Origin: an uncultured Carboxylicivirga sp.
Lineage (GTDB): Bacteria > Bacteroidota > Bacteroidia > Bacteroidales > Marinilabiliaceae
Assembly (NCBI GenBank): GCA_947491945.1
Contig: CANLLN010000011.1
Span: 62,001 to 126,000 of the forward strand
DNA: 64,000 nucleotides
Direction: 5' to 3'
Shown: positions 31,567 to 40,385 of the stretch, one piece after another
Layout of the letters: each line of letters begins with the position of its first letter
Numbering within the stretch: position 1 is the stretch's first letter
Position numbers and translations under genes: made by a program
Notes under the pieces: model-generated
What the model saw: only the letters and a program-made list of their open reading frames with translations
Databases searched by the model: none
What the model was told of the DNA's origin: nothing

Positions 31567-32142
31567 ATGAACAACGCAAACGATATAAAAAACATTAAAG
31601 AAATTCGTGCTGGTGACGTCAGTGCCTTTGCGCAGCTAATCGATCGTCATCAGCCAATGGCCTTTACACTGGCCAATAGCATTGTTAAAAATCGTGAGGA
31701 AGCAGAAGAAGTAACGCAGGATGCCTTTTTTAAAGCCTACAAGGCACTTAGCAGCTTCAAAGGTAATGCTGAGTTTTCCACGTGGCTGTATCGCATTGTG
31801 TATAATACAGCCATTTCAAAATTACGCAGCCACAAAGTAAAGAGTATCAGCCTTGATGTGGAAGAGGCAAAAACCAACAAAGACCTTGTGGTGAGCGATG
31901 ATTTGAAAAGGCTGGAGCAGCAGGAACGTAAAATAATTTTGAAAAAAGCACTAAAGCAACTGAAAGAAGACGATGCTTTTATTGTTATTTTATATTATTA
32001 CAAAGAGCAAAGCATTGAAGAGATTGCCGATGCAACCGGCTTAGGCAAATCCAACATCAAGGTAAAACTGCACCGGGCGCGAAAGCAGATGCATGACACA
32101 CTAAAAAGACTCCTTGAGATAGAACCGAGTTCATTGTTCTAA
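31567..32142 (+). CDS. ECF RNA polymerase sigma factor
   Basis: The 191-aa sigma-70 family protein has region 2 (FAQLIDRHQPMAFTLANSIV, then EAEEVTQDAFFKAYKALSSF) and region 4 (SIEEIADATGLGKSNIKVKL, HRARKQMHDTLKRL), with no region 1 or 3, as in extracytoplasmic-function sigma factors. It would direct RNA polymerase to an envelope- or stress-related regulon. The next gene, 11 nt downstream, encodes a small membrane protein that is probably its anti-sigma factor. Confidence 0.93.
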   Translation: MNNANDIKNIKEIRAGDVSAFAQLIDRHQPMAFTLANSIVKNREEAEEVTQDAFFKAYKALSSFKGNAEFSTWLYRIVYNTAISKLRSHKVKSISLDVEEAKTNKDLVVSDDLKRLEQQERKIILKKALKQLKEDDAFIVILYYYKEQSIEEIADATGLGKSNIKVKLHRARKQMHDTLKRLLEIEPSSLF

Positions 32143-32153
32143 AACTAGCTACT

Positions 32154-32582
32154 ATGAATAAAGAACATAAGCACCAAGTTAAATTTGATGACAGTACCCT
32201 TAAGGCACTATTTAAAAACTTTACCGAAGAGGAAGTGCCACCTGGCATAAAGAGTAGGGCGATGAGTCGTATCCTAAACGACTGGACGGAACAAGCCATT
32301 GGTTATTCCCCGCTGATCAGTAAGACCAATCGTTGGTGGCTGCTCGGTATATGTGCAGTACTACTAACCGTCACTTTCCTGGTAGATGCCACCGTATTGA
32401 GCTCCTATTGGCAACAAATTACCGGTAGCACCACGTTGGCTAATCTTTCAAGCCTATCGCAAGGTTTTGCAAGTATAGGAGACAGTTTTGGAAAACTACC
32501 TCCTATCCTATATTTCACAGCACTTGGCCTGCTCGCACTATTGGGCATTGACCGTTTCTTGAATCGTTTGGCTAATAACTGA
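32154..32582 (+). CDS. Putative membrane anti-sigma factor
   Basis: The 142-aa protein has a cytoplasmic N-terminal part (residues 1-60, with STLKALFKNFTEEEVPPGIK) and two hydrophobic helices (about 61-82, WWLLGICAVLLTVTFLVDAT, and about 118-135, ILYFTALGLLALLGIDRF). It has no zinc-binding HxxxCxxC motif. Its location 11 nt after the ECF sigma gene and its topology support an anti-sigma role, but the sequence does not match a known anti-sigma family that I can name. It is convergent with the next gene, with only 4 bp between the stops. Confidence 0.6.
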   Translation: MNKEHKHQVKFDDSTLKALFKNFTEEEVPPGIKSRAMSRILNDWTEQAIGYSPLISKTNRWWLLGICAVLLTVTFLVDATVLSSYWQQITGSTTLANLSSLSQGFASIGDSFGKLPPILYFTALGLLALLGIDRFLNRLANN

Positions 32583-32586
32583 GCTC

Positions 32587-33750
32587 TTAAACCCAGGACA
32601 GTGAACTGAGCAGTACATAAATATAATGCGCAGATATACCAGCCAACAATCCGCCGATGGTATGTGCCAACAGAGCCTTAGAGGTAAGTTCCCTAAATTT
32701 TAAGGTATCAAGCATGGCGGTATGCGTGCTTAAATAACCACTCCAACACATGCCCATGGCCGTAAAAACAGCAATTTCGTTCCCCCCGACAATTCCTTGC
32801 GCAATAAAAGCCTTTACCATAGACAAAGCTGCACCAACGGCTCCTAAGGAGGTTACCGGGAAAGCTATGAGTTCAGGATTTTCAAAACCAAAAAGCATCT
32901 CAAAAAGCCAATCAAGCGTACCGGCCAGCTTTGGCAATAACGGCACTCCTTCGTAAGCCAGCCCCTGATAACCCAGCGATGCATCCAATGGCTTAAAGGT
33001 AATAACCATTACCATGGTACTGATAACCAAGACACCGGGTATAATAGCCAGTCCCAGCTGAACTCCTGATTTGCCGCCATCAAGCATGGCATTTAAAAAA
33101 CGCTGAAAGGTACTCCCCTGACTCTCAAATGATATTTTCTCGGCATTCCCATCGCCTGTATATGTTTTATCAACTGGTATCTCATCTTTTATAAAATATT
33201 GCATCAGGCGTGTTGATACAACAGCACCTATTACGGCACCGCACAAGCCAATCATAGCGCCCGAAAAAAAGCCCAGACCCGTCATAAACGCCAGCACAAT
33301 TAGCCCCATGCCAAAAGCGGTACCGAAGTTAGTTAGGGAAATCAGTTCGTGGGTCTTAAAATAACGACTGAAGTTTTTATCATTAGAGAGACTGATAATG
33401 GCCGGGTTATCAGAAAAAAAAGTCATTAAACCGGCCAACGCACTAACACCCGGTAAGTTAAATAGAGGGCGCATCAAGGGTGCCAGCAGTACTTCAAGTA
33501 AACGCACCACACCAAATTCAATCATCAAGCGCCCCAAGGCTCCGGTAAGCACAGTGATACCCATTATGAAGAATACCGTATTCATCAATAAATCGTGCGC
33601 CGTGCGCATCAGGGTGTTTAATAAATTAGTGAGCCCCATTACATGTCCAAGATAGCCAAAGAAGCCACCAAAAAACAATAAGAAGAATAACGCTTCATAG
33701 CGTCGACGTTCCAGGTAGCCCCTCTCTCTCAGTTTTTTTAACGCACTCAT
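32587..33750 (-). CDS. Nucleoside-recognition (Gate) domain membrane protein
   Basis: The 387-aa integral membrane protein has about nine hydrophobic helices. The stretches VSALAGLMTFFSDNPAIISL and FGTAFGMGLIVLAFMTGLGF, and the later FPVTSLGAVGAALSMVKAF, have the Gate/nucleoside-recognition domain layout found in YjiH- and SpmA/B-like proteins. The transported substrate is unknown. The promoter at 33771-33802 is close to consensus. The gene is transcribed leftward and ends next to the anti-sigma gene, with 4 bp between the stops. Confidence 0.75.
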   Translation of the reverse strand: MSALKKLRERGYLERRRYEALFFLLFFGGFFGYLGHVMGLTNLLNTLMRTAHDLLMNTVFFIMGITVLTGALGRLMIEFGVVRLLEVLLAPLMRPLFNLPGVSALAGLMTFFSDNPAIISLSNDKNFSRYFKTHELISLTNFGTAFGMGLIVLAFMTGLGFFSGAMIGLCGAVIGAVVSTRLMQYFIKDEIPVDKTYTGDGNAEKISFESQGSTFQRFLNAMLDGGKSGVQLGLAIIPGVLVISTMVMVITFKPLDASLGYQGLAYEGVPLLPKLAGTLDWLFEMLFGFENPELIAFPVTSLGAVGAALSMVKAFIAQGIVGGNEIAVFTAMGMCWSGYLSTHTAMLDTLKFRELTSKALLAHTIGGLLAGISAHYIYVLLSSLSWV

Positions 33751-33770
33751 TGTTGTTCAATTTTGTGCTT

Positions 33771-33802
33771 CAAATGTAGAAAGCCCCCCCTTGCGAAAAC
33801 AA
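33771..33802 (-). promoter_or_regulatory. Promoter of Gate-domain gene
   Basis: On the minus strand a TTG (33800-33802) is followed after 21 nt by TACATTTG (33771-33778), a perfect Bacteroidota -7 box. The ATG lies about 20 nt downstream. Confidence 0.7.
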
Positions 33803-33852
33803 GACGAAAATCACTGTTTTATCTTTTTTTTCATGAAAAAAGTCAGGCCAAT

Positions 33853-34020
33853 AAAAAAGCCTGTCTGGGGAGACAGGCAAAGAAACATTCTAAGAAAAAA
33901 TTCTAACCTAAACCTCACACACATCCGAATGTTTCTATATTTGGGGACCAGGAGAGCCGTGCTATATTTAGATTCGAAAGCTAAATTACGACCCTATATT
34001 GGTGGTGTCAAGACCTATGC
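33853..34020 (-). ncRNA. Structured small RNA candidate
   Basis: A terminator on the minus strand (8-bp GC-rich stem 33859-33866 with 33871-33878, four-base loop, six Ts) ends a transcript that is not the mutS2 or Gate gene. Upstream on that strand, GGGTCGT pairs with ACGGCTC and AATTTAG/CTAAAT close a hairpin (33954-33994). The outer stem uses G-U pairs that would be mismatches on the plus strand, so the RNA is leftward. The 5' end is unknown. The gene-free interval is 33,751-34,128. Confidence 0.45.
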
Positions 34021-34104
34021 CTCAAAAAAAAAGATTTTTAACACTTTTTTTTCGATTAACCTTTTATACTACCCCTGTTACTTCAAAAAGCTAGGACGAA
34101 TTAT

Positions 34105-34112
34105 TATTTTTG
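34105..34112 (+). promoter_or_regulatory. -7 box of mutS2
   Basis: TATTTTTG matches TAnnTTTG exactly and lies 16 nt before the GTG start, giving an almost leaderless mRNA. No -33 TTG at the usual spacing. Confidence 0.5.
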
Positions 34113-34128
34113 CACAAAATAATATTAC

Positions 34129-36624
34129 GTGATTTACCCGGATAGTTTCGAAGATAAGATAAAGTTTACCCGTATTCGCGAGCTGGTAAAAGAGAGCTGC
34201 ATGAGCGCCTTGGGCAAAGAAGCCGTTGACGAAATGACCTTTAGCAGTGATTTCGATAAGGTTAATATCAATTTACTGCGCACCAACGAATTTAAAAAGG
34301 TATGCCTTGAGGAGGATAACTTCCCAAGTGGATATTTTATTGATGTGCGCGAACCCCTGTCACGCATCCGAACAGAAGGCCGTTTCATGGAGGAGAGTGA
34401 GCTTTTTGATCTCAAGCGCTCTTTATCAACTATTAATGACATCTGTCGCTTTTTCAACAAGAGAGAAGATGAAGACTATCCCAGACTGAAGGAGCTGGTA
34501 GCCGAGGTTGCTGTCTTTCCCTTTATCCTCGATAATATCGACGGCATACTTAACAAGTTTGGCAAAATAAAAGACCAGGCATCACCTGAGCTGGCACGCA
34601 TCCGCAAGGAAATATTCAATAAACAAAATAGTATATCACGCCGCCTCAGCGCCATCCTCAAACGCGCTAAACACGAGGGCCTGGTGGATGCTGACGTTAC
34701 GGTTTCCATACGCGACGGACGTGCCGTAATACCCGTTCCATCGGCTAACAAGCGCAAGGTTGGCGGTATTGTACAGGATGAATCGGCCACGGGAAAAACA
34801 TCATTTATAGAACCCGCCGAAGTGGTTGAAATCAATAATGAGATTCGAGAGCTGGAATATGCCGAACGCCGTGAAATAACACGAATACTCATTGAAATGG
34901 CCGATATGATCCGACCTTATATCGACGAACTTTTGGCCTCCTACCGCTTTATGGGTACCATTGATTTTATTCGCGCCAAGGCCCGTTTTGCCATCAGCAT
35001 CAATGCCCTGTTACCAGATTATAAGCAACAACAGAACTTTATTTGGAAAGAGGCCATGCACCCCCTCCTCTATCTGCAACACAAAGCAGCTAATAAAGAA
35101 GTTGTACCTCTCGATATCACACTAACTAATCCAGCGCAACGGCTGCTGCTTATTTCAGGACCCAATGCCGGGGGTAAATCGGTATGTCTGCAAACGGTAG
35201 GACTTGTGCAATATATGTTTCAGTGCGGACTACTGGTGCCCATGAACGAAGGCTCAAGTATGGGTGTTTTCAAACATATATTCATGGATATGGGCGATGA
35301 GCAATCCATCGAAAATGACCTGAGTACCTATAGCTCCCATCTGTTTAATATGAAGTATTTTCTGCGACACAGTCAGGAAGAGACACTTGTATTGATTGAT
35401 GAGTTTGGTACCGGAACAGAGCCCATGCTGGGAGGCGCCATTGCCGAAAGTGTGCTGGAGCAGCTCAATAAACAAAAAGTATTTGGTGTAATCACAACGC
35501 ATTACACTAACCTGAAACACCTGGCATCGCAGACCGAAGGCATTGAAAACGGCGCCATGCTGTTTGACACCGGACGCATAATGCCCCTGTATAAACTGCA
35601 AATCGCCCAACCCGGCTCCTCCTTTGCCTTTGAAATAGCCCGTAAGATTGGCCTACCCGAAGATATACTTGCCAGCGCCAAGGAGAAAATTGGTCAGGAG
35701 CATGTTGATTACGATAAGAACCTGCGCGAGATAGTGCGTGACAAACGTTATTGGGAGCAGAAGCGTAATACCATACGCATTAATGAAAAGAAGCTGGCCG
35801 ATGTATTAGAGCGCTATCAGCTAGATTTGCAAAATATTAAAAAAGAACGTAAAGAAATTATTGAGCAAGCCAAAGCTGAAGCACAACACCTGCTGTCCAA
35901 TGCCAATAAGGAGATTGAAAACACCATAAGAACTATTAAGGAAAGCCAGGCGAACAAAGAAAAAACAAAGCATGCCCGGCAAAAGCTTGAGCAGTTTAAA
36001 GAATTGGCCACCGAAAATAAGGAAAAAGACGCACAAATTGATCGTAAGATAAAACAGATTGAGGAGCGCGAAAAAAGAAAGGCCGAGCGCAAGAAAAATA
36101 AGAAAGACGACAACAAAGTAGCGGCAACATTGCGCCCTAAGAGGGAGGAACTGCCCTTACAGGTAGGTGATAATGTAAAACTGAAAGGGCAAAGCACGCC
36201 GGGTGAGATCCTTAAGATACAAGGTAAAGAAGCCACTGTGGCCTTTGGCAGTATCAGCACCACTGTAAAAATAAACAGGCTGGAGCGTGTGGGCAACAAA
36301 GCAGTTAAGCGCGCCAATATAACCAACCCCAACGCTTCCATTTCCAATGTAGGCGATAAAGTACGCGAGCGCAAACTCACCTTCAAACCCGACATTGATG
36401 TACGAGGTAAAAGAGCTGAAGAAGCCATACAGCTAGTACTTAATCACCTCGACGAGGCCGTTATTTGCGAGGTATCGGAGGTGAAAATACTGCATGGCAA
36501 AGGCAACGGCATACTGCGTCAGATGATTCGTGAGCAACTCAACGTACTTCCCTTTGTTCGCTCGTTCAGAGATGAACATGTGCAATATGGAGGCAGCGGC
36601 ATCACGCTGGTTGAAATAGGATAA
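34129..36624 (+). CDS. mutS2: Endonuclease MutS2
   Basis: The 831-aa protein starts with GTG 34129 (MIYPDSFEDKIKFTRIRELV). It has the MutS core and ATPase (Walker A SGPNAGGKSVCLQT, Walker B LVLIDEFGTGTEP), a long coiled-coil clamp (~510-650) rich in Lys and Glu, and a C-terminal Smr nuclease domain (IDVRGKRAEEAIQLVLNHLD, then VKILHGKGNGILRQMI). MutS2 lacks the mismatch-recognition domain and acts on recombination intermediates or stalled ribosomes in different bacteria. Length and domain order are normal. Confidence 0.95.
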   Translation: MIYPDSFEDKIKFTRIRELVKESCMSALGKEAVDEMTFSSDFDKVNINLLRTNEFKKVCLEEDNFPSGYFIDVREPLSRIRTEGRFMEESELFDLKRSLSTINDICRFFNKREDEDYPRLKELVAEVAVFPFILDNIDGILNKFGKIKDQASPELARIRKEIFNKQNSISRRLSAILKRAKHEGLVDADVTVSIRDGRAVIPVPSANKRKVGGIVQDESATGKTSFIEPAEVVEINNEIRELEYAERREITRILIEMADMIRPYIDELLASYRFMGTIDFIRAKARFAISINALLPDYKQQQNFIWKEAMHPLLYLQHKAANKEVVPLDITLTNPAQRLLLISGPNAGGKSVCLQTVGLVQYMFQCGLLVPMNEGSSMGVFKHIFMDMGDEQSIENDLSTYSSHLFNMKYFLRHSQEETLVLIDEFGTGTEPMLGGAIAESVLEQLNKQKVFGVITTHYTNLKHLASQTEGIENGAMLFDTGRIMPLYKLQIAQPGSSFAFEIARKIGLPEDILASAKEKIGQEHVDYDKNLREIVRDKRYWEQKRNTIRINEKKLADVLERYQLDLQNIKKERKEIIEQAKAEAQHLLSNANKEIENTIRTIKESQANKEKTKHARQKLEQFKELATENKEKDAQIDRKIKQIEEREKRKAERKKNKKDDNKVAATLRPKREELPLQVGDNVKLKGQSTPGEILKIQGKEATVAFGSISTTVKINRLERVGNKAVKRANITNPNASISNVGDKVRERKLTFKPDIDVRGKRAEEAIQLVLNHLDEAVICEVSEVKILHGKGNGILRQMIREQLNVLPFVRSFRDEHVQYGGSGITLVEIG

Positions 36625-36680
36625 ACTAAGAAGGTAAACAAAAAGTCCTGATGTGCTCAATCAAGGACAGGCTTAATCAT

Positions 36681-36725
36681 GTTACTTGTCAGATGACTTT
36701 TTCATTCCGTCATCCGATAAGTAAC
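36681..36725 (+). other. Stable hairpin between mutS2 and hydrolase
   Basis: Arms 36681-36697 and 36709-36725 pair at 16 of 17 positions (one G-U, one mismatch) around an 11-nt loop. No U-tract follows, so it may be a Rho-type or processing structure rather than an intrinsic terminator. Confidence 0.4.
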
Positions 36726-36829
36726 TTGTGATTTATTGATCTATCTGACAGATTGTGTATCTTACAGTTCATTTTCCGGTAAACACATCAGAAGATGAAC
36801 CACTTAACTTACACTTAAATCCAAACACA

Positions 36830-37897
36830 ATGAGAAGATTAATTTCAGGCCTTACCCTGCTAATGGTGCTATTGACAGCAACTATGGCACAGGAAAGCGC
36901 CCTTGAAAAAGGACTGAAAAAACAGAATGAAACACTGCGCCACCGACTGGATATACTGGAAAAGATGGTGGATGACCTGCGTTGGGAGCAGCGACTGAGC
37001 GATCTTGCCTACGTTGATAAAGTGTATATGTACGGACCTCCTAAATGGAAGGAAGCCAACCCGACGGCTATGGGTGCCGGCAACCCAGTAAAGTTCTGGT
37101 CTTACCTCTTTTTTCCTAAAGATATCGATACCCGTAAGAAATATCCATTGATGGTATTGCCACACGGGGGTGTGCATTCCGATTTCAGCACTTACTACAC
37201 CCATATCGTTCGTGAATTGGTCAGTCAGGGCTATGTGGTGGTAGCCGCTGAATACCGGGGTAGCACGGGTTATGGGAAAAGTCATTACGAGAAAATTGAC
37301 TACGGTGGCCTGGAGGTGGAAGATGTATTGGCCAGCAAAAATTACATGCTGGAAAACTACTCTTTTATCGATGCCAAAAGAGTGGGTATAATGGGATGGA
37401 GCCATGGTGGCCTCATCACACTCTTCAACATCTTTAATCATCCCAAAGACTACGCCGTAGCTTATGCCGGGGTGCCCGTGAGCGATTTGGTAGCGCGCAT
37501 GGGCTACTACGAGGACTATTACAGGGAACTCTATGAAGTCGACTATCACATAGGGCAATCGGCACACGACAATGTGGAGGAATACCGCCGCAGATCCCCC
37601 GCATGGAATACCCATAAGTTTCAGAACACTCCCCTGCTGATACACACCAACACCAACGATGATGATGTGCATGTACTGGAAGTTGAACACTTGATTAAAT
37701 CACTGAAGGCCGATAATAAAAAGTTTGAGTACGAAATATATGAGGAGATACCGGGAGGCCACTCCTTTGACCGGATGGACACTAAAACAGCCAAAGAAAT
37801 ACGGGTTAAGATATACAAACACATGAGCGCCCACCTGAAGCCAGAAAAACCAATTACCAATTTACAGGATATCCAGAAAGCGGGTTATCGATTTTAG
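36830..37897 (+). CDS. Secreted S9-family alpha/beta hydrolase
   Basis: The start is ATG 36830 (signal peptide MRRLISGLTLLMVLLTATMA); an upstream in-frame GTG at 36755 is rejected. The 355-aa protein has a short coiled-coil segment (~25-60) and then an alpha/beta hydrolase like the catalytic domain of prolyl oligopeptidases: oxyanion region LPHGG, AAEYRGSTGYG, nucleophile Ser191 in GWSHGG, acid Asp in NTNDDDV (277-279), His311 in GGHSF. The N-terminal beta-propeller of classical S9 peptidases is missing. Peptidase or esterase on the cell surface or periplasm; substrate unknown. Confidence 0.85.
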   Translation: MRRLISGLTLLMVLLTATMAQESALEKGLKKQNETLRHRLDILEKMVDDLRWEQRLSDLAYVDKVYMYGPPKWKEANPTAMGAGNPVKFWSYLFFPKDIDTRKKYPLMVLPHGGVHSDFSTYYTHIVRELVSQGYVVVAAEYRGSTGYGKSHYEKIDYGGLEVEDVLASKNYMLENYSFIDAKRVGIMGWSHGGLITLFNIFNHPKDYAVAYAGVPVSDLVARMGYYEDYYRELYEVDYHIGQSAHDNVEEYRRRSPAWNTHKFQNTPLLIHTNTNDDDVHVLEVEHLIKSLKADNKKFEYEIYEEIPGGHSFDRMDTKTAKEIRVKIYKHMSAHLKPEKPITNLQDIQKAGYRF

Positions 37898-38109
37898 ATA
37901 AGACCGAAGATGCATAATGCTAATAAGCAATATTTTTGAGCACCTGACTTCGCAAATGAAATAACCAATGATAATCATTTAGATTATTCAAGTCAATATT
38001 TCATCGATGACTTAACGCACTGAATAATACCAGTTGAAAAATTCGTTTATCGTAGTGACGGAATTGAATGCTGGAAACTTAAAATAAGATTTAACAAAAA
38101 CATACATCA

Positions 38110-39048
38110 ATGCTCCACCGCTTTATCTACACTTTTAAATACGACACACATAACGCCCACCTATGCCAGTTGGAATCCAGACAACTGTTTGGCGAAGGAG
38201 CAGCAAAGAAGATGTTGATTACCGACATTGAGATAGACCCATCTATCAGTCCGTTTATTAAAAATCGCTTTGAAGTTCTGGAGTCAGCAAATGAATATAC
38301 CGCACTATTGGAAAAAGTAAGACAACGTGCAATGGAGCAAGATGGCTTTAAAGCTGAATACCTGATATTGCATGGGGACACCACCCCATACGACATACGC
38401 CTTAGCAAGTTAAAAGACATTGGCTATGCAATTAAAGGCGACCCCGATTATACGAATCCGGAAATTATATATTCGGTATGCTTTTATAACAGTACCTGGC
38501 ATTTTGGCATACTTACAAAGCATAACACCCAGTGGTTTAAACACAAGAACAAACCCGAATCATTTAGCTGCGCTATTAATATGGACATTGCCAAAACGCT
38601 GGTGAGCCTCGCCTCCAAGGGAGATACGAATAAGCGCCTGCTAGACGCCGGCTGTGGCGTTGGCACAGTGATGCTGGAAGCTTGCATTGCCGGATTCGAT
38701 ATTGAAGGTTGCGACATACACTGGAAAGCCTGTGTAGCAACACGTAAAAACCTGGCGCACTATGGATACTCAGCCAATGTGTACCGCAGCGATTTAAAAG
38801 ATCACTTAAACAAGTATGATTCTGCTATTGTTGACCTGCCCTATAATGTATTCAGCCATTCCAACGATGATAATGCCTTGCACATCATTCGTTCAGCGGC
38901 CAGATTAGCCAATCGTTTAATAGTTGTATCTACAACAGATATTAATGAGCTTATACATCAGGCTGAATTAAGGTTGCTTGATTCCTGTAAAGTAGAAAAA
39001 AAAGGGAAGCTATTTTCGAGAAACATTTGGGTCTGCGAGCGAAACTAA
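38110..39048 (+). CDS. Trm11-like SAM-dependent RNA methyltransferase
   Basis: The 312-aa protein has a Rossmann methyltransferase domain: motif I LLDAGCGVGTVMLEACIAGF, an acidic strand GCDIHWKACVATRKNLAHYG, and motif IV SAIVDLPYNVFSH, where DLPY replaces the NPPY of N6/N2 methyltransferases as in Trm11-type guanine-N2 enzymes. The N-terminal half (to ~160) may hold a degenerate THUMP-like region. tRNA guanosine methylation is the likely role. It stands alone between intergenic regions and ends before a strong hairpin. Confidence 0.75.
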   Translation: MLHRFIYTFKYDTHNAHLCQLESRQLFGEGAAKKMLITDIEIDPSISPFIKNRFEVLESANEYTALLEKVRQRAMEQDGFKAEYLILHGDTTPYDIRLSKLKDIGYAIKGDPDYTNPEIIYSVCFYNSTWHFGILTKHNTQWFKHKNKPESFSCAINMDIAKTLVSLASKGDTNKRLLDAGCGVGTVMLEACIAGFDIEGCDIHWKACVATRKNLAHYGYSANVYRSDLKDHLNKYDSAIVDLPYNVFSHSNDDNALHIIRSAARLANRLIVVSTTDINELIHQAELRLLDSCKVEKKGKLFSRNIWVCERN

Positions 39049-39096
39049 GAAAGACCGCTTCGTCTATCATACGAAGAAAGGAATAAAAATCAGTCA

Positions 39097-39134
39097 GGAA
39101 GGCAAAGGAGTAGCTGACCCTCTCCTTGCCTTCC
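39097..39134. terminator. Hairpin between convergent genes
   Basis: GGAAGGCAA-A-GGAG (39097-39110) pairs with CTCCTTGCCTTCC (39122-39134) over 13 bp with one bulged A. It separates the rightward methyltransferase and the leftward hotdog-like gene. T-runs are weak, so confidence is moderate. Confidence 0.6.
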
Positions 39135-39157
39135 TAAATTATGTCCTCTCTTTTATC

Positions 39158-39979
39158 TTAGTAAAGCCAACAATCAAGCGATACCGCATCGCTATTCTCT
39201 TCTGTAAAAGCCTTCGTTTTATAAAAATCCTGGTTTGTATCGTATTCACTTTTGAAACTTAGTTCCTGCCCGGCAAAAATAAATGACTCTGCATTCATTT
39301 TCACTTCCTTAATACAAAAGGGATCTTTCATATTTTTAACGAGTTGATTTTGATTAGCCGCTAAATTCATAAGCCCCTGGCTAATTTGTGCCACAGGCAA
39401 TGCCGGATAGTGATCAAAATGCCCCAAGCACCATTCAGGACGCACCTCTCCAAGCGTTGCAAAACTGGTATCAACACACAGATTCATATCATACAGTGTA
39501 ACAACATCTCCATAAGGGCTGAATCCTTCTGAGCGAAATTCAGCGGATCGATATTTCCGAAAAAAACGTTCGAAAAGCTGCACTGTCAATACAGAATACT
39601 CCACTTGAGCAGTATATAGCACCTCACCATCCTGATCATAAATGGCACCCTCAGCCAAGCCATGCTTCTTAGTAAACTCGAGGGCATTCATCTCGCCCTT
39701 ATAGGTTTTAGACAGGCAAGGCCGATTGTGCACTCGCTTAATTACCGCCTTACTTGCCAAATAAAAGTGCTTATTTTTTACCGGATTAATATTGGCAACT
39801 GCCAGGCTTCCTAAGATGGCGATGTGCCGCCCAGCCTCAGCCAGTGTAATACCCGCTATCTGACTAGAATCGAATAATTCCTGATCAAAAATTGCAGATA
39901 CGCTGTTATTTTCTGTTTGTATATCCTTTAAAGAGTTGTAAGGATAAGTAACCTCAATTAATTGATTTAAATTTTTCAT
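39158..39979 (-). CDS. Double-hotdog-like protein (putative)
   Basis: From the ATG at 39979 the protein is 273 aa (the frame is open to 40024, but that part overlaps the HTH gene). Two regions have a hotdog-type central helix: GITLAEAGRHIAILGSLAVA (first half) and GHFDHYPALPVAQISQGLMN (second half). The latter resembles the active-site loop and helix of FabA/FabZ-like dehydratases (HFPGxPVMPG). An acyl-thioester-binding double-hotdog fold is inferred, activity unknown. It follows an XRE regulator by 16 nt and is probably co-transcribed. Confidence 0.55.
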   Translation of the reverse strand: MKNLNQLIEVTYPYNSLKDIQTENNSVSAIFDQELFDSSQIAGITLAEAGRHIAILGSLAVANINPVKNKHFYLASKAVIKRVHNRPCLSKTYKGEMNALEFTKKHGLAEGAIYDQDGEVLYTAQVEYSVLTVQLFERFFRKYRSAEFRSEGFSPYGDVVTLYDMNLCVDTSFATLGEVRPEWCLGHFDHYPALPVAQISQGLMNLAANQNQLVKNMKDPFCIKEVKMNAESFIFAGQELSFKSEYDTNQDFYKTKAFTEENSDAVSLDCWLY

Positions 39980-39995
39980 GACTTTTTTTCGTGAA

Positions 39996-40199
39996 CTATA
40001 ATTCGTTAATAAGATCAGTAACACTGACCTCCAATGCTTTGGCTATTTGCGCTAACTTCAAAATGGATATATTATATTTCCCGTTTTCAATATATCCCAT
40101 ATATGATCGATCAATTCCGGCTTTTAGTGCTAATGTTTCCTGAGAGAAACCCTTTTCCTTTCTTTTTCTTCTGATATTATCTGCAATTATATCTAACAT
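39996..40199 (-). CDS. XRE-family transcriptional regulator, 67 aa
   Basis: The 67-aa protein is a single helix-turn-helix domain: RRKRKEKGFSQETLALKAGI, DRSYMGYIENGKYNISILKL, and AQIAKALEVSVTDLI, as in the HTH_3 family. It has no sensory domain, so any ligand sensing would be by another protein. The hotdog-like gene follows 16 nt downstream, and its regulation by this protein is likely. Confidence 0.88.
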   Translation of the reverse strand: MLDIIADNIRRKRKEKGFSQETLALKAGIDRSYMGYIENGKYNISILKLAQIAKALEVSVTDLINEL

Positions 40200-40310
40200 T
40201 CTATACAGGTAATTTTTGGCAAAATTGCTATTATTGACCCTGTTGATCCACAGAGTATATTCGGTATTTTGCCAATTATATATTTAATATAATTTAAATA
40301 TTATGGAAAC

Positions 40311-40336
40311 AAAAAAGCCACCCTAAAAGGGTGGCT
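40311..40336 (-). terminator. Intrinsic terminator of chemotaxis-type gene
   Basis: A 9-bp stem (40316-40324 with 40328-40336), three-base loop, and on the minus strand a T-run (40311-40316) 50 nt after the stop of the leftward methyl-accepting protein. Confidence 0.85.
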
Positions 40337-40385
40337 ACTTGCAATTTACTCGACTTATTATTCAATTATATACTTCCGTACCCGA

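Noticed and set aside
33791-34132. 113-aa rightward ORF before mutS2
   Set aside because: It runs through a minus-strand terminator and a structured element, has abnormal composition and no start context; treated as non-coding.
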